This document shows positions 1 to 10,211 of a DNA stretch of 64,000 nt, one piece after another (within the stretch, counting starts at the first letter, position 1; each line of letters starts with the position of its first letter). The stretch is from Phoronis australis (taxonomy: Eukaryota; Phoronida; Phoronidae), in contig NMRA01000115.1 in the NCBI GenBank assembly GCA_002633005.1, forward strand, positions 246,104-310,103, in the 5' to 3' direction. The translations under genes were made by a program, and so were the position numbers. The notes beneath the pieces are model-generated. The model was not told the origin of the DNA. It saw only the letters and a list, made by a program, of their open reading frames with translations, and did not search any database.

Positions 1-1108
1 TAAATCCGCCTATATCTCGGCGTTGGCGACGGGGCACTGCCGGGAATCAACAGCGACGGTATGGTACCCTTCTTCAGGCGTTGTTCCGCAAAGACGTTCA
101 TCAATTCAGCGTACATATTTGTCGTAATCTGACGGCAGAAAATGCTTGCCACACACTCGGTAACCCACCACTGCTTTGTACGTTGCCTGGACGGGTAGCG
201 CTGCGTTCTTCACATTAACGAGCTAGCCAATATACGGCGAAGTGTGTCATGATCCTTCGGAAAGCGACGCAAGGTACCCAAAGCGCGTGTGAGACGATAA
301 TGAGTACATCCCGGCACGTAGCAACAGCGTGGCACGTTGACTGACTTGTAAACAAAAGCAAACGACGACCGAACTTATCACAACCGAGGTAGAACAATGA
401 CTGACTCGACAGCTCTCACAGGCAGACTATAATGAAAAGAAATTGGCGCAAAACTCTTGCCTCCCAAAACGTCACTTCCGGAGTAGAGGACAAGAAATTA
501 ATCAAATTACGAAAAGCTGTAATTAAGTGAAAAATGTGTCTGGGTTAATCAACGAACCTTATTTTTGCTAAAAGTGACATGAAAAAAGGTTGCCTTCGCC
601 TTTAAACACACGCTATATCAAAACCACCAAACATACAGTACAATGTAAATGCTTATCACAAGTTTCCAAACTATTGACGAGCGTGGATTGAAATCACAAT
701 TGTACGTGTAGTTGAAGAAACGGAGAAGGGTGTCCCGAGAGCAGGTCTGTTTTTCGCCACGTCTGCATCTGAACAGCAACGTACCTGCAGCTCGCGCAGC
801 AACGGTTGGAATCTTACTGTAGTAACAGCTGACAGCAGCGACAGCAGAAACACTGTGTTGACAGGAATGGCGGCAGTAGCCGATGCAATACCTCAGATTT
901 TCGTTCCGAGTAAAGAAATGAGTATCCAGTCATTCTTATCGTATATCTCACCATCTAAGCGGTGGACTCAGAGGTGGTGTTGGTGACCGCCCACAGACGT
1001 AAATCTACAGTGACAAATAGTCAGCATCACTTTACGTCAACAATTGTCTTGACATAACGCGAGGTCAACAAAGGTTTAATAAAGAATTTAGAAAGGTTGT
1101 ATTATGCC
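1..1108. other. Intergenic sequence, no gene supported
   Basis: All open frames here are 60-66 codons, lack convincing homology and overlap each other on both strands. I see no splice-bounded coding block and no RNA gene. The last few hundred bases may hold the promoter or 5' UTR of the LITAF-like gene that follows, but no clear TATA box was recognised. Confidence 0.5.
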
Positions 1109-1564
1109 ATGACTGATGAAGGGAGTGCGAGTCCAAGTTATACGTCGCAAAGTGTCCAGTCTCCGGCAAACGTCCAGAGTAACCCTTCACCGTGCCAACA
1201 AACACCGACTGAATACCAGGTAGTTTCGCAAGAAACAGTTGCCGATGCGTTGTTATTGCAGTCAACGAATGAGGAGTTACAGACTAGTCAAAAGTTAGGG
1301 TTTAAGCCGAGGCGGATGGTATGTGTGTACTGTAAACGGGACGTCATAACTGTTGTGCGTTTTGTAGCAGGGACGGCCTCGTGGTTGGCTTGTTGTATAC
1401 TCTGCTCATTTGGATGTTTGCTAGGATGCCAGGTTGTCCCACTCTTTGCCCCTGGAATACAGGATGCAGAACACTCGTGTCCGAATTGCAGACGTGTATT
1501 GGGTGTCCGAGAGCGTCTTGAAAAGACGAAATCGAGTAAAACGCGAGTAGGGCAATGTGTTTGA
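1109..1564 (+). CDS. LITAF: LITAF-domain protein 1
   Basis: This is a small membrane-associated zinc-binding protein of the LITAF/CDIP family, which in animals sits on the cytosolic face of late endosomes and lysosomes. The 151-residue reading frame opens at the first ATG (MTDEGS). The frame extends four codons upstream but has no earlier ATG. The N-terminal ~70 residues are polar and rich in Ser, Gln and Pro. The LITAF domain follows, with N-terminal zinc knuckle CVYC, a hydrophobic cysteine-rich stretch (WLACCILCSFGCLLGC) that in this family dips into the membrane, and the C-terminal knuckle HSCPNC. No PPxY or PSAP motif is visible in the N-terminal region, unlike human LITAF. No intron interrupts the coding region. 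The next LITAF gene starts about 350 bp downstream on the same strand, suggesting tandem duplication. Confidence 0.9.
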   Translation: MTDEGSASPSYTSQSVQSPANVQSNPSPCQQTPTEYQVVSQETVADALLLQSTNEELQTSQKLGFKPRRMVCVYCKRDVITVVRFVAGTASWLACCILCSFGCLLGCQVVPLFAPGIQDAEHSCPNCRRVLGVRERLEKTKSSKTRVGQCV

Positions 1565-1910
1565 ATTTGAGTCTTGTACATGAAAATACGTTATGAATAC
1601 TGTGTTCTAAAATACAACTGATACCAGCATGCCGTTTCCACGAATTAACCATACAATTTACTGAAAAGGCCACTCATTGCTCTTAAGCGAAACAAACATG
1701 AATTGCATACCGCGAAAACAACGTTAAGTACTTTTGTTACTGCTTCTGGGATGTCTGAATGATATTTCTGAAAACGAGACAGCATTGCGTCACTCATTAT
1801 GAGCTGGGTACCGGTGAATGAAACAAATAATTTCGTTCAAGGTTAACAAAAAATAAAAAAGGTCGAAACACGTAAGAGACACGGTGATATAACGGATTCT
1901 GTATCAGGAT
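1565..1910. other. Spacer between tandem LITAF-like genes
   Basis: This 346-bp AT-rich spacer must contain the end of gene 1 and the promoter or 5' UTR of gene 2 unless the two share a transcript. No canonical AATAAA lies close behind the first stop. An AATAAAAAA run occurs near 1851, but it is close to the next start. Confidence 0.4.
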
Positions 1911-2351
1911 ATGATGACAGACAACGCTCATGTAAATACTCAAGGTGTACAGATTAACCACGCCAATGACGCCGTTGTGGACAAAACTCCCCCAGTTCCG
2001 CAAGTTGTACCGAAAGACAACTCCAGTCCACCACAGTTCCAACAGTATGCACCAATCACGGGGCAGCCTGGCGTAAGCCTACCACCACCGATGCCTCCGG
2101 GTTTAGCGTTTGGAGTGCCATATTTGGGATTCACACCTGCTCGTGTGCGGTGCATGTACTGCCATTCGGATGTGATCACTGCAGTGCACTTCGAAAACGG
2201 TACGGGCGTGTGGCTGGGGGTGTGTGGACTCTGTTTCCTGGGAATGATATGTGGCTGTCAATTCATTCCCTTATGTGTAGATGCCTTCAAAGACGGGGTA
2301 CACACATGTCCTAACTGCCAGCGCATCATTGGCAAACGGGAACGACTGTGA
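1911..2351 (+). CDS. LITAF: LITAF-domain protein 2
   Basis: A second LITAF-family protein, 146 residues, read as a single uninterrupted frame. It starts at tandem ATGs (MMTDNAH). The N-terminal half is proline-rich, including a PPPMPPG run near residue 60, as is common for LITAF proteins that recruit WW- or SH3-domain partners, though no strict PPxY is present. The domain contains CMYC, the hydrophobic segment VWLGVCGLCFLGMICGC, and the closing HTCPNC knuckle, then a short basic tail ending near RERL. Both zinc half-sites are intact, so the protein looks functional. It lies head-to-tail with the upstream LITAF gene; the two domains are alike while the N-termini differ. Confidence 0.92.
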   Translation: MMTDNAHVNTQGVQINHANDAVVDKTPPVPQVVPKDNSSPPQFQQYAPITGQPGVSLPPPMPPGLAFGVPYLGFTPARVRCMYCHSDVITAVHFENGTGVWLGVCGLCFLGMICGCQFIPLCVDAFKDGVHTCPNCQRIIGKRERL

Positions 2352-3270
2352 CCACTTAAACATACACTGCTTTACACATGTCCTGCAAGCGATTGAACTA
2401 GTGCTCTTTTTAAACTAATATACTTCTAAATAACTTTAATGAACATTCATTCAGTCGAATATAAACATGTTCGTGTTGCCTTTATTCATGACAACCAATT
2501 AAGCTGTGTGTAATGTGTTCGAGTGTACAAACGTCACAAAATATCTTATCTTTTTCATACATACTTGTCTGATGCAAAGCACGTTTCATCAAAATTCACA
2601 AAGGTAATCAAAATTGACTTGCACATTTACTTCTCACTGAAAGTTTCTAAAATGTTTTTGCATCGACAGTAAAATGACGTCATTGTCTCTGTTTTGCTTG
2701 CACAGATCAGACGACCGTTCCAACAAAACGAACTTAGCTAAGACAAACTTTTAATTTTGGTAATTTTTAAAATAAAAGTTAAATTTGTCTCAAAACCAAT
2801 TGAAGAAATAGCTCTTGAATTTGACTTACGGTGTATGTGTTTGACATAAGTTATGATATAATTTTGACCAACTTACCGAATGCGGAAGTTTCAAAGTTTG
2901 AAAGTTATGGCACAATTTGAACTTAAGTAAAAAATGAACTGAAGTCATTTCCTTGGAACAGTTCCAGCAAGCAAGTTCGCCCAACTGAGTTTTGATATTT
3001 CAATGTCATATCAAAAAACTCTGTATACGGGCGTTATTTCTATCAATAAATTTCACTATAGATAAGGTGACTGCGACGAATTAAACATACTTAAAAATAA
3101 ATTTCAAATTAAGAACAGTTTATTGACGACGTCTTGGTAATGAAAACGTGTCTCCTACATGTATAGATGAGTTTGTTCTGCTATTTGTTGAATGAATAGT
3201 ACTCACCATTCTCTTTCTCGTAATATCTCGCTAACATACATATACATGTACATGTACAGTTAGTTGCTTT

Positions 3271-3500
3271 ATTGGCCGTGATCTTGCTAACCCGCTAGTC
3301 GAAACTCCAAACGCGCGCCGAAAGAAGTACGTAATCTGCTGTGACCAATAACCTCGCTCGGAACCAAACTCCGCACCAGGCGACCATGTACTGGGTGACC
3401 AATCTTGTTTACCTGCATGAACATTGGGCGCCAGATATGAACTTAGGGCGGCGTATGCTGAATTTAAAGGCGGGCTTATGGACTTGGTCTTAGCAGGTGC
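3271..3500 (+). promoter_or_regulatory. Candidate TATA-less promoter with CCAAT boxes
   Basis: Within AT-rich surroundings this block is GC-richer and has several CpGs. It carries ATTGG at 3271-3275 and CCAAT at 3345-3349 and 3399-3403. Spaced CCAAT/ATTGG boxes are typical of NF-Y-bound promoters. No downstream coding exon could be tied to it. It might drive an unrecognised transcript, or be the distant first exon of the GCKR-like gene whose 5' exons are missing. The assignment is tentative. Confidence 0.3.
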
Positions 3501-4382
3501 ATGTCTGGAAAAGGGGATCGAAGCTGTAACAGTTGGCTATCGAAAGAGCCGTGCTATTGAAATCCACTAACTCGCCAGACGGTGACCAGACAATTGGTGT
3601 TAAGGCGTTTAGCGCCACCTACAGATCCCATGTAAAACGTACGGGGGTTTCAACCCAGTGGCATCAACAGTGTTTTAACACATTTTCTGCTGTTGTAAGG
3701 TCGGCAAACTTGCGATGGGATGTACTAAGCTCTTACCAAAAAACCAAACATTTTCAAATGCAAATGGATGAGCATGGGCATCATGTTCCATACATTTCCC
3801 ACTGTGAAGAAGTATCCGCCCACAAAGTCAGTGGCTGCAGTTGATAAAGCGTAAGAATTACGATCCCAGCCGGAGTCAAAAAGAAAAGCTAAAATAAATA
3901 GTGATCTTGAAATAATCAAACAATGGGAGGAGCTGATAGTAGAATTTATTCATCTGCTTTTAAATTAATGAACCACTATGTATGTCGTTATTGATCTTCT
4001 GTCCACCAATTCCGAGTCTGGGTCAAATTTAAGCCACTTTCGTGCTTTTAATGATATTTCAAACCTTGTTCACAAAATTTCAGCCATTTTACTATAATTA
4101 CCACATGTCTAACAAAGTACCTTATTGTCATTCTCGAGGAACTTCAAATACGAAATACACCTGTATATACATGTATGGTGTAGCAGGAACCTTCAAATAG
4201 TACGGGCCTGTCACTCAAATCGAATGCTACCGGTGTCGCCTCACGCCTCTGTGACTATGGTTAAAACCACCGACTAGATTTCTGTTATCCATTCAGTACT
4301 TGGGTTTCATGTCAGTCTTGGCCGGCGCGTGGTGTTCATAACAATGAACTGTTGACCTACTTTAATGTAGACCACAATGGTC

Positions 4383-4471
4383 TATATACCGTGCCCGAAT
4401 TTTGAGAACCAGTTTTCTCCACTGAATAACGGGCATCAAAGTGATTCTCAAAATAGGGGCACGTTATATCA
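4383..4471. repeat. Short imperfect palindrome
   Basis: The left arm (4383-4409) contains GTGCCCGAATTTTGAGAA. The right arm (4443-4470) reads, in reverse complement, GTGCCCCTATTTTGAGAA, and both arms continue into a matching TATA-rich end. Loop length is about 33 bp. This is probably a small MITE remnant or a hairpin. Confidence 0.6.
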
Positions 4472-6596
4472 GACTATTAGCTAATTACGCACTTCAAATT
4501 CAGTTGACATTGCGAGTGAATGAAATAGCTAACATGGTTAAGGCGTGCATAGGTTACACTATATATTTACCGAAAACAAGATTTTACCGAATAATTAACA
4601 GAGGGCCTTGACGTTTTGCAAGTCACTCAACTAAATCGGCTTTTTTCAGCTGCAGCAAATCAGCGGCCCGGTGGATTTCGTTGAAACTTTATGATTATTG
4701 AACAATCTCAAAAACGCTGTGAGGATTTTCGATATAAAAGTCCTAGTGTTTGCTTAATGGAACGAGGGCAATTTGATTTGTCATAGAAGCCAAACGGAAA
4801 GACTAATAAAAAACCTAAGAGTGTTTTTGAAGTAACTGGTGAATTTTTCATTTAACAAGGTTGCTTTAAAATCGACCGAGGGGTTATATTACTATGAATG
4901 TAACTTTCTTAAACATGAAAGTTTGACTTAAAAAGGCGTTTACGTAATAATGGTACATAATTATAAAATATATTTTAAATATTTCTTGATCTTTTTTCTT
5001 TCAGACAATTTACACTCTTACTAGTTGACACAGCCTATTTTTTGATGTACGAGTTACAATGGAGGCCACAAAATAAGGTTTGTCATAACCTTAACAATCA
5101 GATAGCGTGCGATATGAAATTTAACAATGTCGTCATACTAAACAGTAGGAAAGTCAAGTGTGGACATTAGGTGTGACTCAATTTAAACTGCAACTTTGAA
5201 TTTTTTAAGGTTATGTAGAACCTTATCGAAAAACTCTGTGCATTTAGTCGGATACTTACAAAACTGAAGGGCTTAGTAAATATTTTGTGAAAGTATAAAT
5301 TCCACAGAATTTGATTTTTGTCTTTATACCAATCTGTCATTAATTAGGTCATGTAACCTTGCTTTTTAGAAATGTTTAGCTATTAAAAAGGCCAATTCAC
5401 CACAAAACAATACTTTTTGTAACTTTATATTTTTCATGAGATCATATAAGTCCCATTTTATAGCCCCTCGTGCAAAAGTGGAACAGTTTAAAAATACTCA
5501 TTGTTCCTAATAGAACAAAGGAAGCATGATATCTGAAAATTTCATATGAATTTGACAAGCCATTTGTGAGATACGATGCTCCAAAGTTGGCTAAAATTGG
5601 ACATTTTCTTGGGTCCTATACGACCTTAAAGAAGACAGTTATTTGTCCTAGATAGTCCACATCAACCAAACTTGTTTCACAATTCCAAAAACGTAAATAT
5701 ATCGCCATCTAAAAAATGCAGCGAGCTAATCCTGATCTTGAAATTAGCATGGCGAATTGTTTGCTACACTGACGTAAAATAGCCCCAAAACCGATGTCGG
5801 TGACCTCGCATTTTTTAGTGCGTAGCAAACACGGTGGGCACCAAAATGAAATGCAAATTATAACACGGAATATTGTTTTTAGCGTAGAAGCCAAAACGCT
5901 AAAATTGAGGTTCACAAAATGCAAAAACAAGTTAATTTTCAAAACGCCGACGTAAGAAAATCGGCCAAACCAGAAATACAAGTCGTTCAGACGTAAAACT
6001 GCCACCCTGCAACGAAATAAATCCGTTTCTATCAGCATTTTGATCCCTAATTGAATTAGAGATATGATTTCAATAACCCATGTAGTTTTCACTTTTTCCA
6101 AGATTTGCTTTTGGCACCAGTAAGAGAAGAAACTCGTCATTTTTTTACAGATTTTTTGTTGGAAAACATAAATATATAAAATATGGATATGTGAAAATTT
6201 TAACACCAACTTTAATCGGTATCAAACTCTTAAGGCATTGTCGTCGATTCGTTTACTCGTCTACAAGCCATCACGTATATTCCTGCACGTGTACATGTAC
6301 AACCAGTAACCGTAGCCCAGCGTATTTTTGGAAAGAATTATTATGGTGAGATCACTTCAGTGTCCGCAAGATATCGCCATGTATTACACTGTATAAACGT
6401 AACCGTACTGGCGTTCACTTGCCAGTGTCGTACAGGGTACATCGTGGGTTACAGAAGAGACTCTGTCAGTAATAATTTACCTTCATATACACTATGCTGC
6501 CACCGAAATTGGACAGCTTAACAATGAAAACGGGATAGATATTCTAAAAGATCTATTATATTTCCCGCACAACACGAACACATTAGCGTGAAGTCT

Positions 6597-7277
6597 TCAA
6601 CAGCAGGGTTTGCTACTCCCCAATTCACGTTTGCAGGTAGGACAATAGTGAACGGCGTCTTTGCACGACTTCAACAGGCACGGCAAAATACAACTTCCTA
6701 CAAAGCACAGGACAAGGAAGCAAACACAGGCTGTGCGCCCGTTTTCATATTCCACAATTGTTTCGATGTCTTGGCTACAATACATGCAAATCATTTGACG
6801 CGGATTTTTGTCAAAATCTGGCCTGCCATGTAAGTATTCTGGTATTTCCGTCGACGCCGGAAGTGTATTACTTGTTTTTCGAAGGTGGGACCATCTGGGT
6901 CTCTTGATACTAGATCTGGGAGTTTCTGCAAATGTGACCGTTGACTTTTTTGTTGGGCTATCTAGATCTCCACTTTTCTGTATCTGAGGACTTAAGGTGA
7001 TTGAACCGTTGGAAGACGCGGAACTGCGACTTTTCGCTGACGGTGTTGCACTACTCTTTTTCAGAATTGATTTTTTACTCCTGACGCTGGGCGACACACT
7101 CTGTTGAAGTGAGATATCACTCGGTTTCCTAGGCTGCTGGGCAGTAGAGTCTGCGGCGCTTGCGCTTTCCGTCGTTGACAATCTAGCCAAATCAGTAGTT
7201 GTCACCATTTCTGAAGCAATAGCTTGATTTTCGGCATTTCCACCGGGTTGCACGACTGTACCAGGTTTGGCGGCCAT
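6597..7277 (-). CDS. LITAF: LITAF-domain protein 3 with long basic Ser-rich N-terminus
   Basis: A 226-residue single-frame protein on the minus strand, starting MAAKPGT. Residues ~1-155 are a low-complexity Ser/Lys/Thr-rich region (for example SKKSILKKSS), much longer than in the neighbouring paralogs and full of potential phosphorylation sites. Residues ~160-226 form the LITAF domain: CMYC knuckle, hydrophobic stretch VCFLVLCFVGSCILPCLL, and the HYCPTC knuckle near the C-terminus. The stop is TGA at 6597-6599. It is divergently oriented to the fourth LITAF gene. The unusual N-terminus suggests regulation or partners different from those of the others. Confidence 0.9.
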   Translation of the reverse strand: MAAKPGTVVQPGGNAENQAIASEMVTTTDLARLSTTESASAADSTAQQPRKPSDISLQQSVSPSVRSKKSILKKSSATPSAKSRSSASSNGSITLSPQIQKSGDLDSPTKKSTVTFAETPRSSIKRPRWSHLRKTSNTLPASTEIPEYLHGRPDFDKNPRQMICMYCSQDIETIVEYENGRTACVCFLVLCFVGSCILPCLLKSCKDAVHYCPTCKRELGSSKPCC

Positions 7278-7614
7278 GTTAACTACTCATCACTATTCAC
7301 GTACCTATTGATTAGATTTTCTACTGTCTGATTTGTGATTTTGTTTAGAATTACAAATAACGTACCCACGACAATTTCGTATCACAATACCGTCCGCCAT
7401 TTACATGTTTAATTAACATAAGCAAAAAAGGTTTTCATTCTCTAGGTATGTCGGTTAATGGAGACTTGACAGTATAATTACATGACGTTCACGTGACATC
7501 GATTTCCAACAAGATCACTGCCACTGGTTCACGTTTAAGATTTTTCAGTGTACCATTCTCAGTTTTAGTACTTCAGCGTGAAACTTAGGCAAAATTGATG
7601 ATTAATGATCGCAA
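7278..7614. promoter_or_regulatory. Divergent promoter region shared by two LITAF-like genes
   Basis: The 337 bp between the two opposite start codons must contain both promoters if the coding starts are right. It holds a palindromic E-box TCACGTGA at 7489-7496 in the context GTTCACGTGAC, one base from the GTCACGTGAC CLEAR element bound by TFEB/TFE3. A TGACGT half-CRE lies just before it. A lysosomal regulatory element would suit endo-lysosomal LITAF proteins, but function is inferred. Confidence 0.5.
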
Positions 7615-8019
7615 ATGGATTCGAAAGATGCCAAACCACCAGATCAAGTTGCTCCAAGCGACCCGATCCTCCCTCCCTCTGCTGCGCAGCAGATACCTAA
7701 CGCGCCTCCTCAGTATACACCGGCAGCAGCCCAAGGAGTCGCGTATGCACCGGTCCCAGGCTTCAACGCAACTGGCGTATGTCACTTTTGGGAAACACCA
7801 GTCCAAACGCAGTGCATTAATTGCAGAAAGTTTATTGTCACCAGAACAGAGTACGTGAACGGAAGCGGTGTTTGGGCAGCGATGGCCTGCTTGTGTTTCT
7901 CGTGCCTCATTCTAGGATGCCAGTTCATACCGTTGTGCACTAACTGCGCCAAGGACGTAAATCACTACTGCCCAGAATGTGGAACTTTAAACGGAAAGTT
8001 TGGTCGCTTAACTGGCTAG
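7615..8019 (+). CDS. LITAF: LITAF-domain protein 4 with PPxY motif
   Basis: A 134-residue LITAF-family protein in one uninterrupted frame starting MDSKDAK. The N-terminal 60 residues are Pro/Ala/Gln-rich and contain PPQY at residues 31-34, a PPxY motif. In human LITAF such motifs bind WW domains of NEDD4-type ubiquitin ligases. The LITAF domain has CINC, a hydrophobic region (VWAAMACLCFSCLILGC) and HYCPEC. The C-terminus is GRLTG followed by TAG. Of the four paralogs here it has the architecture closest to vertebrate LITAF. An AATAAA lies 48 bp downstream, so the transcript probably ends nearby. Confidence 0.92.
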   Translation: MDSKDAKPPDQVAPSDPILPPSAAQQIPNAPPQYTPAAAQGVAYAPVPGFNATGVCHFWETPVQTQCINCRKFIVTRTEYVNGSGVWAAMACLCFSCLILGCQFIPLCTNCAKDVNHYCPECGTLNGKFGRLTG

Positions 8020-8066
8020 GAAAAATTCACAAGTTGATACAGCTGGGCGTACATTAAACCGCTAAA

Positions 8067-8072
8067 AATAAA
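8067..8072 (+). other. Polyadenylation signal AATAAA
   Basis: A canonical hexamer 48 bp after the stop codon of the fourth LITAF-like gene. Confidence 0.6.
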
Positions 8073-8205
8073 GTGTTTTAACTCACAGTTACTCACATGG
8101 TATTTGATTTGTTGATCTGCGTTTTCTGGCCAGTGAGCCGTTTCTGAAAGTGAGTAATTTTAAGCCCATGAACCCTGTAGTTTAGGTAGCCTGGTAAGTT
8201 GTGTA

Positions 8206-8229
8206 TACTGTACTGTACTGTACTGTACT
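8206..8229. repeat. TACTG pentanucleotide microsatellite
   Basis: About four to five perfect copies of a 5-bp unit (TACTG/GTACT). Confidence 0.8.
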
Positions 8230-9143
8230 TAAAAGACACGGAACCACAGGTAGAAGCATCGAGTAACAACATCTGGCTTGAAGCATTCGAATGCAAACGG
8301 CGTTTTGGTTGTTGAGGTTTGCTTAATACGAGGTAATGTTTTCTTAGCCAATACACCAGGACTGGTACAAACTGATTGTCCATCAGTAGTCGGAAAAGGG
8401 TTAATTTGTATAGATTCTGTTTAATGGAGACCTGGGTTTGGTTGGGTTGGGTTGCATAAACTTCGAGACTGGATAAGTTTGACTGTTGTATGACATCAAG
8501 CACCTTGTTCCGTGACGCGAATTAATGCCACAGCGTTGTTGCTTTCCAGTGTATAAATTTCTTACACCATGCGCAGATGAAATTCTGGATGCAGAACAAA
8601 TTACTTGTTGATTGTGATAGTACTAAAATATGAAATTCCGGTTGGTATTGATGGAACAATGAAAAGAGTCTTACCTGGTTATATTTCGCTTCTTTTACTC
8701 CCCTTTTCAGTCATCTGTCACCTAATGCTCATGCAGTTTGACCTGATGAAGTCACATGAAAGTAGTATTCGCCCAAGTGAATGTAAATATTTCACGAGTT
8801 CACATCTAGGTGAAAACAGTAATTGGCGGAGTAATAATAAATCATCTGGTGTGCACTGTGAGTGTGTTTTGCATGGCACTGAATCCTATGTTTTATGTAA
8901 TAAAAGTGAGACTAATCTTGTGTTAACTACCGAAGCAGAAAGAAAAAGTACAATAAAAATGAAAAAGATAACCTAAAAAAGGCTACTGGCTCTGACTGGT
9001 TCGACAGCTATCCAACAGATACAGCTTGTTGCAAGGTGAATCTGCAACCAAGAATCACTTTCATTATTTCATCCGACGTACAATCTTCAGTAATTGGTGG
9101 CCAGATCCGAACACCCTTAGACTCATTAGTACATCTTTTAGTA

Positions 9144-10211
9144 TCACGACACAATCATACAGTTACTAAACATCAGAGAGTTGTGGATGACCGGGTTGAG
9201 GTATTCCATTTTCATCGGATTCAGTATCTGAGTCGTAATACCATGCCAGTTGGGATACAGTTTCTTTAGTTTTGACTTCAGGTTTCTACGTTTTACAGCA
9301 TTTGGTGAGATGGAATGCTCAAACATTTCTTCTAAAATTGCTTTTAGAGTGGTCAAGCGCAACTGTACACTTCTCCTGAAAAATCGATCATTGCTTGATA
9401 TTATCATGACAAAACGTGTTGAAAACTGTCTGATAAGTGCCGTCTTTTTCACATGCATGTTCTGGTTCTTCAGAAACTGGATTTGTCAATCTTTTGAAGC
9501 ACGAACGGTTATACATTTACATCACTTCCAGAGCTACCAAATCTTTTGTCTTTTATTCTGTCAATTAGGTCAGGACCATTTTCAGCTTTTCCATCATCCT
9601 AAAAGGTTCCCCTGAAAACGTGTGAGATGTTGCTTAGATGAATTTAAAATTGGATCCAGCTGACAAATTTTAGCAGGGAGATCTCAACAGTGCATCCAAG
9701 TGCAAACAATCTCATCAAAGTTACTTTTCTGTCACTAAGAAAAAAGTAAAAACTATGTCAGTCAAAAATAAATATAACATCTAGTTTTGGAGTTTACATT
9801 CATGGGTGAAAGTATTTTCCAATATTTTTCAATTAGTAACTACCACTCTTTAATAAAAACATGCAACTTAAGCTCTTACATGTATGTAGGCAATATAATT
9901 TCTTACCAGATATGGTTTCAAATTTGTACAGAGACTCTGAGTTTCTTTTTCTAGAAAAGCTGTCGATGGATCATTTATTCTTTTCGCATATGATGCACTC
10001 TGGGGGCAAGATAAAAGTACGTCGAGGAACACTAGTTGTGGTCTTTGTGATTTCCTTGGGGGTAAATCAGCTGCTTCTGTCTCTTTCTGATTTTACAGTT
10101 TTTAAATTCCGAGTTGTGCTTGGTGATTTTGTAAACATTTATAAGGATGTCTACAAAAACATTTGTGATGCCATAGTCCATCTGAGTTTAACTCCACTGC
10201 AGACAGAATAA
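9144..10211 (-). pseudogene. Decayed coding relic with CIIC zinc-knuckle-like motif
   Basis: Conceptual minus-strand translation, spread over more than one frame and broken by stops, gives fragments that resemble a multicopy, possibly transposon-associated invertebrate family. Near 10.0 kb there is an LPPECIICEK motif. Further downstream (9144-9458) is a 104-codon frame with a charged, helical look (RRNLKSKLKKLYPNWH). The order fits that family's N-terminal zinc knuckle followed by a helical core. No intact gene remains. The call depends on remembered patterns and could be wrong. Confidence 0.3.

Larger units (their letters stand above)
2352..6596. other. Long intergenic stretch, mostly without recognisable genes
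   Basis: This 4.2-kb AT-rich stretch holds no frame I can assign to a family. The longest frame (166 codons, minus strand, 5709-6209) is rich in Phe, Ile, Leu and Cys, as expected from translating AT-rich DNA, and has no recognisable motif. Two items are listed separately: a GC-richer block with three CCAAT-type boxes near 3.3-3.4 kb and a short imperfect palindrome near 4.4 kb. Confidence 0.5.

Noticed and set aside
1288-1673. Antisense frames over the first LITAF-like gene
   Set aside because: Shadows of a conserved coding region; no independent evidence.
5709-6209. 166-codon minus-strand open frame
   Set aside because: Phe/Ile/Leu/Cys-rich translation of AT-rich DNA without motif, paralog or splice context.
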